From an uncultured Pelagibacteraceae bacterium (GTDB taxonomy: Bacteria > Pseudomonadota > Alphaproteobacteria > Pelagibacterales > Pelagibacteraceae), in NCBI GenBank assembly GCA_902615435.1, contig CACMOZ010000001.1, positions 115,776-179,775 on the forward strand: 64,000 bases of DNA, given 5' to 3'. The notes under the pieces are model-generated. The model ran no database searches and was not told the DNA's origin. It saw only the letters and a list, made by a program, of their open reading frames with translations. Both the position numbers and the translations under genes were made by a program. Positions within the stretch are counted from its first letter, which is position 1; every line of letters begins with the position of its first letter. This document shows, one piece after another, positions 41,724-51,619 of this stretch.

Positions 41724-43229
41724 ATGAGAGATATAAAAGTAAAAGTTCATCCATCAAAATCAAATTTAAAAAAAGAAGATCAATTAGCCTGGAAAATCGC
41801 AGAGATCGCATCAGATAAAGCAAAAATAGATAAAGATGTAGTTGATATGGTTATCAATAGAATAATTGATAATGCTTCAGTTGCTATCGCTTCATTTAAT
41901 AGAAGACCTGTTGTTTCAGCGAGAGCAATGGCTTTAGCTCACTCTAGAAAATCAGGAGCTACTGTCTTTGGTCTAAATCCAAAAATTAAAGTAGATTGTG
42001 AATGGGCTGCATGGGCCAACGGAACAGCTGTGAGAGAACTAGATTATCACGACACTTTTTTAGCAGCAGACTATAGTCACCCAGGTGACAATATTCCTGC
42101 AATCCTAGCAGTTGCTCAACAAAAAGGATGTAATGGTAAAGATTTGATTAAGGGAATACTTACAGGTTACGAAGTGCAAGTTAATTTAGTAAAGGGAATT
42201 TGCTTACATGAACATAAAATTGATCATATAGCTCACCTGGGACCAAGCGTTGCTGCTGGTTTGGGAAGTTTATTAAATTTAAAAACAGATCTAATTTACC
42301 AATCTGTTCAGCAAGCATTACATATCACTGTCTCAACAAGACAATCTAGAAAAGGAGAGATCTCTAGTTGGAAAGCCTTTGCACCTGCGCATGCCGGTAA
42401 GCTTGCAGTAGAAGCTGTTGATAGATGCATGAGAGGTGAGGGTGCTCCATCTCCAATTTATGAGGGAGAAGATAGTGTAATTGCCTATGTTTTATCAGGA
42501 CCAGATAAAGAATATACAGTACCATTACCAAATATTAACGAGCCTAAAAGGGCAATTCTTGAAACGTATACAAAAGAACATTCTGCAGAATATCAGTCCC
42601 AAGCTTTAATTGATCTTGCGAGAAGCTTACATAAAAAGATTTCAAATGTTAGTGACATTGATAATATTGTAATTGAAACAAGTCATCATACTCATTACGT
42701 AATTGGTACAGGAGCAAACGATCCTCAAAAAATGGATCCAAAAGCGAGCAGGGAAACTTTAGATCACTCTATAATGTACATCTTTGCGGTGGCACTAGAA
42801 GATGGAGTATGGCACCATGTGAAATCCTATACACCTCAAAGGGCAAAAAGAAAAACCACAGTTGAACTTTGGCAAAAAATTTCAACAAGAGAAGATACAA
42901 GATGGACAGAAAAGTATCATGATCCAAATCCTGATAATAAATGTTTTGGTGGAAAAGTGATAATCACAATGAAAGATGGATCAATAATTTCAGAGGAAAT
43001 AAATGTTGCTGATGCGCACCCAGCAGGCAAAAGACCTTTCACAAGAAAAGAATATATTAGTAAATTCAGAACTTTAACTGATGGAATGATTTCTAAAAAA
43101 GAGTCAGATCGATTTTTAAAATGTGTACAAAATCTTCCAAAATTAAAAGCTAAAGATTTAATTGGTTTAAACGTGGAGGTTAAAAGTTCAATAAAAGATA
43201 AAGCAAAGATTAGTAAAGGTATTTTCTAA
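41724..43229 (+). CDS. prpD: MmgE/PrpD-family dehydratase (possible 2-methylcitrate dehydratase)
   Basis: A 501-residue protein starting the base after the acnA stop. PrpD signatures include [18 protein letters not shown] near the start, [35 protein letters not shown], and [17 protein letters not shown] in the middle. The length and the C-terminal [10 protein letters not shown] block fit true PrpD rather than shorter MmgE homologs. PrpD dehydrates 2-methylcitrate in propionate catabolism, and an aconitase then hydrates the product, which fits the acnA-prpD pair. Methylcitrate synthase and lyase are not in this window. Confidence 0.85.
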   Translation: MRDIKVKVHPSKSNLKKEDQLAWKIAEIASDKAKIDKDVVDMVINRIIDNASVAIASFNRRPVVSARAMALAHSRKSGATVFGLNPKIKVDCEWAAWANGTAVRELDYHDTFLAADYSHPGDNIPAILAVAQQKGCNGKDLIKGILTGYEVQVNLVKGICLHEHKIDHIAHLGPSVAAGLGSLLNLKTDLIYQSVQQALHITVSTRQSRKGEISSWKAFAPAHAGKLAVEAVDRCMRGEGAPSPIYEGEDSVIAYVLSGPDKEYTVPLPNINEPKRAILETYTKEHSAEYQSQALIDLARSLHKKISNVSDIDNIVIETSHHTHYVIGTGANDPQKMDPKASRETLDHSIMYIFAVALEDGVWHHVKSYTPQRAKRKTTVELWQKISTREDTRWTEKYHDPNPDNKCFGGKVIITMKDGSIISEEINVADAHPAGKRPFTRKEYISKFRTLTDGMISKKESDRFLKCVQNLPKLKAKDLIGLNVEVKSSIKDKAKISKGIF

Positions 43230-44192
43230 TTATTTTATTTTTTTCGCAAGATCATTTGCGCTTAGCCAAGCATTTTCAACTTTTGGTCCACTAAACCAGT
43301 CACCACAAATACCTAAATTAATTTTTTTACTCCAAATACTTAAGTAAGGAGTTTTCTTATAATTATATGAATATTTCCAACCATGAATTTTTTTAAAAAT
43401 TATTTTATCTTTTTTAATTCCTGTTAATTTAATAAAGCGTGTAATCAACTGATTCATAATTGATTTATCAGTTTTATATTTGTTAATAGTTTTTTTTGAC
43501 CATTTAAGTGTAGCCTGAAGTGTCCATAAATTTGTATTGGACGAAAATCTTTTTTTACTATTTTCATTAGCAGCCCAAGCTAAAATATCATCGTTAAATT
43601 TTATTGAACTAATAGGAAGAGTTTTTTGGTTTCTTAAAGCTAGCATTACCGTAATATTTGGTTGCATTTGGATTTTCAGTTTTAGGATATTTTTACCTAT
43701 GTAATTCCTTGCTAATTTTTTTAATTGAGGAAAAGGGCAAGTAATTATTAATGATTTAAACTGATGTTTTGATTTATCTTTTAAAGTAATTTCCCAAAAA
43801 TATTTTTTAAAATTAATTTTTTCGATTGGTGCAGCAAATGACTGTTTAATATTTTTTAAATTAAATTTTACTAAATCATTATTAGCTTTTCTACCTATAT
43901 ATTTTTTTGAAAAAGGTTTTTTCTCAAACGTAAAATCTAAATGATTATTATCCCAACTTTTTAATATTTTATTCTTATAAAGCTTACGAATATATTTAAT
44001 AAATGGTTTTGATTTAGGAGATATGTATTGAACGCCATGATCAAAGCTCAAATTTTTTTTAAATCTTTTATTTGAAGATCTGCCCCCTGGACCTCTTGCT
44101 TTATCGAAGACATGAACTGAGTATTTTTTAGATAAAAGATTTGCAATTGTAGAGCCAGCAACCCCTGACCCTAGAACGCAAAAATCTATCAT
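43230..44192 (-). CDS. Renalase-like FAD/NAD(P)-dependent oxidoreductase
   Basis: A 320-residue flavoprotein with the N-terminal FCVLGSGVAGSTIANLL dinucleotide motif and the second conserved block DKARGPGGRSSNKRF, followed by FDHGVQYISPKS, which is the amine-oxidase/renalase type. The C-terminal NLGICGDWFSGPKVENAWLSANDLA closes the FAD site. Bacterial renalases oxidise aberrant dihydro forms of NAD(P)H, but this protein's substrate is not established. Its stop lies one base from the convergent prpD stop, and its start overlaps the TerC-family gene by four bases. Confidence 0.82.
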   Translation of the reverse strand: MIDFCVLGSGVAGSTIANLLSKKYSVHVFDKARGPGGRSSNKRFKKNLSFDHGVQYISPKSKPFIKYIRKLYKNKILKSWDNNHLDFTFEKKPFSKKYIGRKANNDLVKFNLKNIKQSFAAPIEKINFKKYFWEITLKDKSKHQFKSLIITCPFPQLKKLARNYIGKNILKLKIQMQPNITVMLALRNQKTLPISSIKFNDDILAWAANENSKKRFSSNTNLWTLQATLKWSKKTINKYKTDKSIMNQLITRFIKLTGIKKDKIIFKKIHGWKYSYNYKKTPYLSIWSKKINLGICGDWFSGPKVENAWLSANDLAKKIK

Positions 44193-44809
44193 ATAGCGAA
44201 TAAGAATTTAAACTTCTCGTTAATTGAAAGAACCTCGTAATTTACAAGACCACCGATTATTAATTGCAATGCGATAATCAAAATCACGATTAAACCTAAA
44301 TAACCAAGCCATTTATGTCTCCTAATAAAGTCTGCAAAATAACTCGCAAGAGTGGCAATTAGAAATACTGACAATAAAAGACCAATAACCATTATATGAA
44401 AGTTACCTTTAGAAGCGGCCACAACTGCTAGTACATTATCAAAACTTAAAGTTAAGTCAGCTATCAAAACCTGATATACACCCGTAGCAAAACTTTTCGG
44501 TTCTTTCGATTTTAATTGCGGAGATCTTACTTTATTCAGACCGAAAAAATCTTGTCTTAAATTGTTAATAACCCATATTAAAAGTAAACCACCTAATATT
44601 TTCACCCAAGGAAATTCAAATATATAATTTGCGCCGGTAGCAAAAAATATTCTAAAAATAAAAGCTCCTGCTACACCCAATGCTATAATTTTTTTTCTAT
44701 TATCAGGTGCAAAGTTTGCTGCAATAAGACCTATTATGATGGCATTATCTGCGGCCATCACTACATCAATTATCAGAATTTGAAAGGTAATAAATAATTG
44801 CTCTAACAT
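44189..44809 (-). CDS. TerC-family integral membrane protein (YjbE type)
   Basis: A 206-residue protein with about seven helices. The two acidic TerC motifs are present: VVMAADNAIIIGLIAANF in helix 2 and IADLTLSFDNVLAVVAASKG in helix 5, each with an Asp-Asn pair inside the membrane. TerC relatives export manganese, protecting metalated secreted enzymes or balancing Mn. No yybP-ykoY element is seen in the 49 bases upstream. It is the first gene of a two-gene unit with the renalase-like enzyme. Confidence 0.88.
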   Translation of the reverse strand: MLEQLFITFQILIIDVVMAADNAIIIGLIAANFAPDNRKKIIALGVAGAFIFRIFFATGANYIFEFPWVKILGGLLLIWVINNLRQDFFGLNKVRSPQLKSKEPKSFATGVYQVLIADLTLSFDNVLAVVAASKGNFHIMVIGLLLSVFLIATLASYFADFIRRHKWLGYLGLIVILIIALQLIIGGLVNYEVLSINEKFKFLFAI

Positions 44810-44858
44810 TGTCCTAAGAGGTGTATATAAGCATAATTAGATATTTTAAAGCAGAAAA

Positions 44859-46184
44859 ATGAAATTAGCAAAATATTCAACAAAATTTTCAAAAAAACAA
44901 ATCATCTTATTGTCCATTCCAGTGTTTTTTTCAAACTTAGCAATTCCTTTAGTTGGGATTGTGGATACCGGATTAATGGGGAATCTTGGAGAAACAAAAT
45001 ATCTAGCTGCAACGAGCATCGCTACGTCAGTGATGACTATGGTGATATGGAGTTTTGGTTTTTTAAGAATGGGTACCGTAGGAATCGTTTCTCAAGCCCA
45101 CGGTAGAGGTGATTATAGAGAGATTGTAAGAACATTATTTAGAAATTTTGTAATTGCTATGGTGATAGCTCTAGCTATTATAATTTTAAAACCCTTAATT
45201 AGTAACTCTATTCAATATTTTTTTAATACATCTTTAGAAACCCAAAAATTAATTAACACTTATTTAAATGTAAGGATTTTTTCAGTTCCAGCGGAGTTAG
45301 TAATCTATATTTTAGTTGGATTTTATCTTGGAATACAAAAAACTAAAATATCAAGCTTCATTATCGTAACTTTATCTATTTTGAATATAGTTTTTAGTTC
45401 TTTTTTAGTTTTATCTTACAACTTAGATGTATTTGGTGTTGCTCTTGGAACTTTATTTGCTAGTTTCATTACAGTAATTATTTTTAGTTTTTTTACTTAT
45501 CAATTTATAATTAAAAAATTTAAATTAATACCTAGATTTGAAAAAATCGTTATTAAATCAAAGCTTTTAAAATTATTTAATATCAATTTAGACATTTTTA
45601 TTAGAACTTTGTTTTTAACTTTTTCATTTTTATGGGTCACTTATTTAGGCTCAAAACTTGGAGAAGATTTTTTAGCTGTCAATACGATATTAATGCAATT
45701 TATAATATTAGCTGCTTTCTTTTTAGATGCATACGCATTTTCTACAGAAGGCGTAATTGGTTTTACTATTGGTAGAAAAAATAAAAACTCTTTTTTATCT
45801 GTTGTTAAAAATTCTATTCAACTGAGTTTTATAACTGCATTAATAGTATCTTTCTTTTATTTGATCTTTTTTAAGCAAATAATAAATATTATTACCGACA
45901 TAGAAATTTTAAGATTCATATCTTTTAAACACTTTATATGGGTGCTTGTGATACCTCCTATCGCATCTTTTTGCTATCAGCTTGATGGTATTTTTATTGG
46001 CGCTTCACAAACAAAAGAGATGAGAAATGCTATGATAATTTCTGTTGCAAGTTTTATAACTATATCTATCTATCTAACTAAATATTTTGATAATCATGGA
46101 TTATGGTTTTCCCTAATGTGTTTTATGATATTTAGATCTTTAACGTTAAAATTTTATTTTAATAAGATCTTAAGAAAGTTTTAA
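44859..46184 (+). CDS. MATE-family efflux transporter
   Basis: A 441-residue protein with about twelve helices. The N-terminal PVFFSNLAIPLVGIVDTGLMGNLGETKYLAATSIA matches the MATE core, and FLRMGTVGIVSQAHGRGDYREIVRTL is typical of the DinF-like subgroup. The C-terminal half contains AYAFSTEGVIGFTIGRKNK. MATE pumps export organic cations or drugs in exchange for Na+ or H+. It is divergent from terC and directly abuts the EamA gene, possibly one export operon. Confidence 0.9.
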   Translation: MKLAKYSTKFSKKQIILLSIPVFFSNLAIPLVGIVDTGLMGNLGETKYLAATSIATSVMTMVIWSFGFLRMGTVGIVSQAHGRGDYREIVRTLFRNFVIAMVIALAIIILKPLISNSIQYFFNTSLETQKLINTYLNVRIFSVPAELVIYILVGFYLGIQKTKISSFIIVTLSILNIVFSSFLVLSYNLDVFGVALGTLFASFITVIIFSFFTYQFIIKKFKLIPRFEKIVIKSKLLKLFNINLDIFIRTLFLTFSFLWVTYLGSKLGEDFLAVNTILMQFIILAAFFLDAYAFSTEGVIGFTIGRKNKNSFLSVVKNSIQLSFITALIVSFFYLIFFKQIINIITDIEILRFISFKHFIWVLVIPPIASFCYQLDGIFIGASQTKEMRNAMIISVASFITISIYLTKYFDNHGLWFSLMCFMIFRSLTLKFYFNKILRKF

Positions 46185-47048
46185 ATGCAGATTTTTTATA
46201 AAATTCCTGGATATATCCTTCTTTTATTTGGAGGATTTTGTTTAAGTTGGGGAGGTTTTATTGTTAGATCATTTCAAGAAGCCAATGTTTGGCAAATATT
46301 ATTTTTAAGATCATTTTTTTTTATATTTGCACTTATTATATTTTTATCACTTACTTATAGAAATAAAACAATTAAAGTAATCAAGGAGTCAGGAGCTCCA
46401 GGCATTTTAGGAGGCTTTGTAATGTCTTTTAGTTTTGTTGCTTTTATTATCGCAATGAATAATACTACAGTAGCTAATGTTGTATTCATAATTAGTACCC
46501 AGACAATGTTTCTAGCAATTTTTGGATTTTTTTATCTTAAAGAAAAAGTTTCTTTAATTGGATTTTCCTCAATTTTTTTAGCTATGAGCGGAATTCTAAT
46601 AATGGTTGGAGACTCAATCTCAACAGGATCTTTATTTGGCAATATAGTAGCACTAGTTATACCGATTAATTTTGCAATTTACGTAATGATAATTCGAAAA
46701 AATTCTAATTTAGATATGGTCCCAGCAATGCTTTACTCTGGAATTTTTAGTTTAATTTATGGCGCTATTTTATCTAAATCTTTTGAATTTACTTCACATG
46801 ATCTTTTTATGGGATTTTTATTAGGTGTTCCCCAACTGGCACTAGGATTTATATGTATAACCATTGGTTCAAGAACGACAGCTTCAGCCACAGTAGGTTT
46901 GCTTATGTTAATGGAGACTTTATGTGGACCTCTTTGGGTATGGTTATTTTTAAATGAAATTCCTCCAATTAGTGTATTTATAGGCGGCGCAGTCATTATT
47001 TCGGCAATAATATTGAAGAGTTTTGATAAAAAACATAGCAAGACTTGA
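46185..47048 (+). CDS. EamA/DMT-family transporter
   Basis: A 287-residue membrane protein with ten helices in two repeats. Landmarks are FCLSWGGFIVRSFQEANVWQILFLRS in helix 1-2, SFVAFIIAMNNTTVANVVFIISTQTMFLAIFGFFYLKEKV at the first EamA repeat, and ATVGLLMLMETLCGPLWVWLFLNEIPP at the second. It starts directly after the MATE gene stop. It is not closely similar to the EamA protein at 4370. The substrate is unknown. The glycine riboswitch begins shortly after its end. Confidence 0.88.
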   Translation: MQIFYKIPGYILLLFGGFCLSWGGFIVRSFQEANVWQILFLRSFFFIFALIIFLSLTYRNKTIKVIKESGAPGILGGFVMSFSFVAFIIAMNNTTVANVVFIISTQTMFLAIFGFFYLKEKVSLIGFSSIFLAMSGILIMVGDSISTGSLFGNIVALVIPINFAIYVMIIRKNSNLDMVPAMLYSGIFSLIYGAILSKSFEFTSHDLFMGFLLGVPQLALGFICITIGSRTTASATVGLLMLMETLCGPLWVWLFLNEIPPISVFIGGAVIISAIILKSFDKKHSKT

Positions 47049-47079
47049 ATAATTTGCATTTGACTTTTAATTATATTTA

Positions 47080-47254
47080 GAGGAAAGTCCTCAATGTAAC
47101 GGGAGAGACCATTTAGGCGCCGAAGGAGCAACCACCCCGGAAACTCTCAGGCAAAAGGACCGTTACCGTAATAACTCTGGAAAGCAGGCGAAAGCCTCAC
47201 CGAAGGATTAAATCTCTCAGGTACATAGACAGATGGGGTTAGATAAGAGTTATT
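47080..47254 (+). ncRNA. Tandem glycine riboswitch controlling gcvT-gcvH-gcvP
   Basis: Two glycine aptamers lie back to back. Aptamer 1 has P1 GTAACGG/CCGTTAC (47096-47102 with 47160-47166) and the conserved GGGAGAGACC, GCCGAAGGAGCAA and AACTCTCAGGCAAAAGGAC blocks. Aptamer 2 has CTCTGGAAAGC, CACCGAAGGATTAA, CTCTCAGGTACATAGACAG. Its P1 can form between TAACTCT (47172-47178) and GGGGTTA (47235-47241). The overlapping TAATAACTCT (47169-47178) is also perfectly complementary to AGAGTTATTA (47246-47255), which covers the ribosome site and the A of the gcvT ATG. The two pairings exclude each other, so glycine should expose the start (ON switch). SAR11 gcvT glycine switches are known from the literature. 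Confidence 0.93.
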
Positions 47255-48349
47255 ATGGAAGTACAAAAAACAGCTTTATACAATTATCATAAAAATTTAG
47301 GAGCAAAGTTTGTTCCGTTTGCTGGCTATGAAATGCCTATTCAATATAAAGATGGTATTGTTAAAGAACACATTTCTACAAGAACACACGCTGGATTTTT
47401 TGATGTCTCGCATATGGGGCAATTTTTTTTAGAAGGAGACGAAACATTAATTGAGTCGTTAGAGAAAATTATACCAGCAGATTTAAAAAATTTGAAAATT
47501 AATCATTCAAAATATTCTTTTTTACTTAATAATGAAGGTGGAATAATTGATGATTTAATTATTACGAGAACAGAAAAAGGTTTTTGTATAATCTTAAACG
47601 CAGCTTGTAAGGAAAATGATATAAAACAAATTTCTCAATTTTTAAAAAAGAATCATAAACATCTTTTAAACAATGATTTATCTTTAATAGCGTTACAAGG
47701 ACCCAAATCTGTAGAGATTTTAGAAAAGTTAATCCCGGGCGTTGCTAAATTAAAATTTATGACAGGAAGTAATTTTGAGTATGAGGGCGAAAAACTTTAT
47801 GTAACAAGATCTGGGTATACAGGTGAAGATGGTTTTGAAATCTCAATTTCTAACACAAAAGTTGAAAAGCTCATCGACTACTTAATTTCAAATGAAGTAA
47901 AACCGATAGGATTAGGAGCTAGAGATACATTAAGATTAGAGGCAGGTCTGTGTTTATATGGTCATGATTTAAATGAAAAAATAAATCCTGTGGAGGCCAA
48001 TTTAAAATGGGCTATAGCAAAAAAAAGAAAAGAAGTTGGTGGATTTAATGGATGGGAAAAAATAAAAAATTTATTAGCTAACGGAAGTGAAAAAATTAGA
48101 GTTGGTATAAAACCAGATGGAAAAGTTATAGCTAGAGAAAATACCAAAATCTTTTCGTCCGATAATAATGAAATAGGATTTATTACAAGTGGTACTTTTG
48201 GCCCGAGTGTGAACGCTCCAGTTGCAATGGGATATGTTAAATCTGAATTTTCTGAAATAGGCACATCTATTCAGCTTGAAGTAAGAGGAAAAAAATATGG
48301 GGGTAAAATTTCTGAACTTCCATTTTATAAAAAAAGTTATGTTAAATAG
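47255..48349 (+). CDS. gcvT: Glycine cleavage system T protein (aminomethyltransferase)
   Basis: GcvT moves the methylene unit from lipoyl-bound aminomethyl to tetrahydrofolate, giving 5,10-methylene-THF and ammonia. The 364-residue protein has AGYEMPIQYKDGIVKEHISTRTHAGFFDVSHMGQ at the N-terminus, SRSGYTGEDGFEIS-type folate-site residues (TRSGYTGEDGFE) in the middle and GARDTLRLEAGLCLYGHDL. The start is set by the riboswitch geometry described at 47080. A GGAGG precedes the next gene, gcvH. Confidence 0.95.
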   Translation: MEVQKTALYNYHKNLGAKFVPFAGYEMPIQYKDGIVKEHISTRTHAGFFDVSHMGQFFLEGDETLIESLEKIIPADLKNLKINHSKYSFLLNNEGGIIDDLIITRTEKGFCIILNAACKENDIKQISQFLKKNHKHLLNNDLSLIALQGPKSVEILEKLIPGVAKLKFMTGSNFEYEGEKLYVTRSGYTGEDGFEISISNTKVEKLIDYLISNEVKPIGLGARDTLRLEAGLCLYGHDLNEKINPVEANLKWAIAKKRKEVGGFNGWEKIKNLLANGSEKIRVGIKPDGKVIARENTKIFSSDNNEIGFITSGTFGPSVNAPVAMGYVKSEFSEIGTSIQLEVRGKKYGGKISELPFYKKSYVK

Positions 48350-48361
48350 GAGGAAATAAAT

Positions 48362-48742
48362 ATGAGTGAAAAAAAATTTTCTAAAAAACACGAATGGGTC
48401 TCATTGGATGGAGACGTTGCTACAGTTGGAATAACTAAGCATGCAACAGAAATGCTCGGTGATATTGTTTTTGTGGAGGTTCCTGATGCAGGGAAAGCCG
48501 TTGAAAAAGAAGGTCAAGCAGCTGTTGTAGAGTCTACTAAAGCTGCGAGTGATGTTTATTCTCCTATTTCTGGAGAAATTACTGAGGGAAATAAAGCTAT
48601 TGCTGATGACCCCGGTAGCGTTAACTCAGACCCTGAGGGAGCGAGCTGGTTTTTTAAGTTAAAGATAAAGGATAAAGGTGAGTATGACTCACTTATGTCA
48701 AAAGACGAATATGATAAGTTTTGTAAGGAGAACCCAAGTTAA
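48362..48742 (+). CDS. gcvH: Glycine cleavage system H protein
   Basis: A 126-residue lipoyl carrier that shuttles the aminomethyl group between GcvP, GcvT and dihydrolipoamide dehydrogenase. The lipoylated residue is Lys60 in [47 protein letters not shown] is the standard N-terminal half, and the C-terminal [23 protein letters not shown] is normal. The GGAGG ribosome site 8 bases upstream is strong. It ends directly before gcvP. Confidence 0.96.
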   Translation: MSEKKFSKKHEWVSLDGDVATVGITKHATEMLGDIVFVEVPDAGKAVEKEGQAAVVESTKAASDVYSPISGEITEGNKAIADDPGSVNSDPEGASWFFKLKIKDKGEYDSLMSKDEYDKFCKENPS

Positions 48743-51610
48743 ATGATAGACGATAATTCAAAAGAATTTATTAAAAGACACATTGGTCCTTCTGAAGAAG
48801 ATCAGTCTAAAATGTTGCAATACGTTGGGTATAAGTCACTAGAGGATCTAATGACCAATACTGTGCCAGAAAAAATTTTATTAAAAGATGATCTTAAAAT
48901 TGATCAGCCAATGTCAGAAAACGATGCATTAAAAAAATTAAAATCTATATCTAAAAAAAATAAAATCTTTAAAAATTTTATTGGAATGGGATACTACAAT
49001 TCTATTACACCTAATGTAATTCTTAGAAATATTTTAGAAAATCCAGGATGGTACACGTCTTATACACCTTATCAGCCTGAAGTGGCGCAAGGTCGTCTTG
49101 AAATGTTATTGAATTTTCAACAATCAATAATTGATTTGACAGGCATGGATATAGCTAATGCTTCTTTGTTGGATGAAGCAACAGCAACAGCTGAAGCAGT
49201 AGGTTTAAGCCAGAGATTAGATAAGACTAATTCAAAAAAAATATTTATTTCAAGTAATTGCAATCCTCAAACAATTGATCTCATAAAAACAAGAACCAAC
49301 CCCTTTGGGTTAGAGTTGATCATTGGTGACGAAAAAAAAGAGCTTACGAAAATTAATGAAGATATTATTTGTGGAGTTTTATCATATCCTGGAACTTTAG
49401 GTGAGATAAACGATCCTAGTGAAAGCATAAGTCAAATACATAAAAAAAATGGAAAAGCTATTTTGGTTTGTGATTTATTGGCTTTAGCTAGATTAAAAAC
49501 TCCAGCTGAACTCGGAGCTGACATTGCTGTTGGTAGCGCTCAAAGATTTGGTATCCCAATGGGTTATGGTGGACCTCACGCAGCATTTTTTGCAACTAAA
49601 GAGGAATTTAAAAGATCGATGCCGGGTAGAATTATAGGTGTATCAAAAGATAGACATGGAAAAAAAGCTTACAGGCTTTCTTTACAAACTAGGGAGCAAC
49701 ACATTAGAAGAGATAAAGCAACAAGCAATATTTGCACTGCCCAAGCATTATTAGCTATCATTTCTGCTGCCTTTGCAATTTATCATGGACCTGAAGGAAT
49801 TCTTAAAATAGCGAATAGAACTTCTAAATTAGCTAAAATTTTTGCTGATAACATCAAAACAGGTGGTTACAGGATTTTATCAGATTATTTCTTCGATACC
49901 GTCACAATTAAGACCGATGCAAAAACAAATTCTATTTTTGAAGCTGCATTAAAAGAGAATATAAACCTTAGAAAAGTTGATAAAGATCATTTATCTGTTG
50001 CGTTTGATGAAGCAAAAAAACTTGATGATGTTAACTTATTGTTAAAAATATTTGGAATAACTAAAGTAATTAAACAAGACGTTAAAGTTGAACTAAATAA
50101 TCTTCCAAAAAATCTTTTAAGAACTTCAAAATACTTAACTCATCCAGTTTTTAACAAATACCATTCTGAAACTGAGATGTTAAGATATCTAAAGAAACTA
50201 GAAGATTGTGATATCGCACTTAATAGATCAATGATTGCTTTAGGATCTTGTACAATGAAACTCAATGCAACAGCAGAATTAATTCCTATTACTTGGAAAG
50301 AGTTTTCACTTCCACATCCTTTTGTTCCTACAAATCAAATGGAGGGTTATAAGATTCTTTTTAATGATCTAATAAACGATCTGAAAGAAATTACTGGATA
50401 TGACGCAGTTTCTTTACAGCCTAACTCTGGTGCTCAAGGAGAGTATGCAGGTCTAATGACTATAAGAAAATTCCATAAAAATAATAAACAAGAAAATCGT
50501 AACGTTTGTTTAATTCCGGACTCAGCTCATGGAACTAATCCAGCAAGCGCCCAAATGTGTGGGATGAAAGTGGTTGTAGTCAATTGTGACGAAGATGGAA
50601 ACGTGGATATAGACGACCTTAAAAATAAAGCAGAAAAACACTCAAAAGATTTGGCTGCTTTAATGGTTACTTACCCCTCTACTCATGGAGTATTTGAAGA
50701 AAAAATTATGGATATTTGTGAAGTAATTCATAAGCATGGCGGACAAGTTTATATGGATGGAGCAAATCTAAACGCACTTGTAGGTGTTGCAAAACCTGGG
50801 AAATTTGGACCAGATGTTTGTCATATTAATTTACATAAAACATTTTGCATACCGCACGGTGGAGGCGGACCAGGGATGGGCCCAATCGCTTGCGCTAAGC
50901 ATCTAGCTGATTTTTTACCAACACATGAGATTATTAAAGAGGCAGGCCCTAAGAATGGAATGGGAGCTGTATCAGCTGCGCCTTGGGGTAGTTCAAGCAT
51001 ACTTCCAATATCCTGGATGTATATAAAGATGATGGGTGCTGAGGGATTGAAAAAAGCTTCACAAGTTTCAATTTTAAATGCAAATTACATTTCAAAAAAA
51101 TTATCCAAAGATTACAAAGTTCTTTATACTGGTAAAAATGGAAATGTTGCACATGAATGTATTATTGATATCCGACCAATAAAAGCAAGTTCAGGAATCT
51201 CTGAGGAGGATTTAGCAAAAAGATTGATTGACTTTGGCTACCATGCCCCAACAATGTCATGGCCTGTTGCTGGCACAATTATGATTGAGCCGACTGAAAG
51301 TGAAAATTTGGAGGAGATTGATAAATTTTGTAATGCACTTATAAAAATTAAAAAAGAAATTAATTTAGTGGAGTCATCAAAGTTTGATAAAATTGATAAT
51401 CCGCTGAAAAACGCACCTCATACTTATGTCGAATTAGCTTCCAGCGAGTGGAAGCATGCTTACTCAAGAGAGGAAGCGGCTTTTCCCACTGAGTATGTAA
51501 AAAATAATAAATATTGGGCACCAGTTGCTAGAGTAGATAACGTTTTTGGAGATAGAAATTTAGTATGTTCATGTCCTTCAATGGATGAATATAAAGATGA
51601 AGCTGCTTAA
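48743..51610 (+). CDS. gcvP: Glycine dehydrogenase (decarboxylating), P protein
   Basis: The 955-residue fused P protein decarboxylates glycine and passes the aminomethyl group to GcvH. The N-terminal half carries FKRHIGPSEED-type and YYNSITPNVILRNILENPGWYTSYTPYQ blocks. The catalytic C-terminal half has the PLP lysine Lys699 in INLHKTFCIPHGGGGPG. The length fits the single-chain form rather than the split GcvPA/GcvPB. It is the last gene of the gcv operon and lies 9 bases before the FAD oxidoreductase of the next operon, so read-through is possible. Confidence 0.97.
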   Translation: MIDDNSKEFIKRHIGPSEEDQSKMLQYVGYKSLEDLMTNTVPEKILLKDDLKIDQPMSENDALKKLKSISKKNKIFKNFIGMGYYNSITPNVILRNILENPGWYTSYTPYQPEVAQGRLEMLLNFQQSIIDLTGMDIANASLLDEATATAEAVGLSQRLDKTNSKKIFISSNCNPQTIDLIKTRTNPFGLELIIGDEKKELTKINEDIICGVLSYPGTLGEINDPSESISQIHKKNGKAILVCDLLALARLKTPAELGADIAVGSAQRFGIPMGYGGPHAAFFATKEEFKRSMPGRIIGVSKDRHGKKAYRLSLQTREQHIRRDKATSNICTAQALLAIISAAFAIYHGPEGILKIANRTSKLAKIFADNIKTGGYRILSDYFFDTVTIKTDAKTNSIFEAALKENINLRKVDKDHLSVAFDEAKKLDDVNLLLKIFGITKVIKQDVKVELNNLPKNLLRTSKYLTHPVFNKYHSETEMLRYLKKLEDCDIALNRSMIALGSCTMKLNATAELIPITWKEFSLPHPFVPTNQMEGYKILFNDLINDLKEITGYDAVSLQPNSGAQGEYAGLMTIRKFHKNNKQENRNVCLIPDSAHGTNPASAQMCGMKVVVVNCDEDGNVDIDDLKNKAEKHSKDLAALMVTYPSTHGVFEEKIMDICEVIHKHGGQVYMDGANLNALVGVAKPGKFGPDVCHINLHKTFCIPHGGGGPGMGPIACAKHLADFLPTHEIIKEAGPKNGMGAVSAAPWGSSSILPISWMYIKMMGAEGLKKASQVSILNANYISKKLSKDYKVLYTGKNGNVAHECIIDIRPIKASSGISEEDLAKRLIDFGYHAPTMSWPVAGTIMIEPTESENLEEIDKFCNALIKIKKEINLVESSKFDKIDNPLKNAPHTYVELASSEWKHAYSREEAAFPTEYVKNNKYWAPVARVDNVFGDRNLVCSCPSMDEYKDEAA

Positions 51611-51619
51611 TCTCTTTTA

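Noticed and set aside
47060..47080. A promoter for the gcv operon just before the glycine riboswitch (TTGACT at 47060).
   Set aside because: No -10 element lies 16-18 bases downstream; the only TATATT is 7 bases away. A promoter must exist in or near 47041-47095, but I cannot place it.
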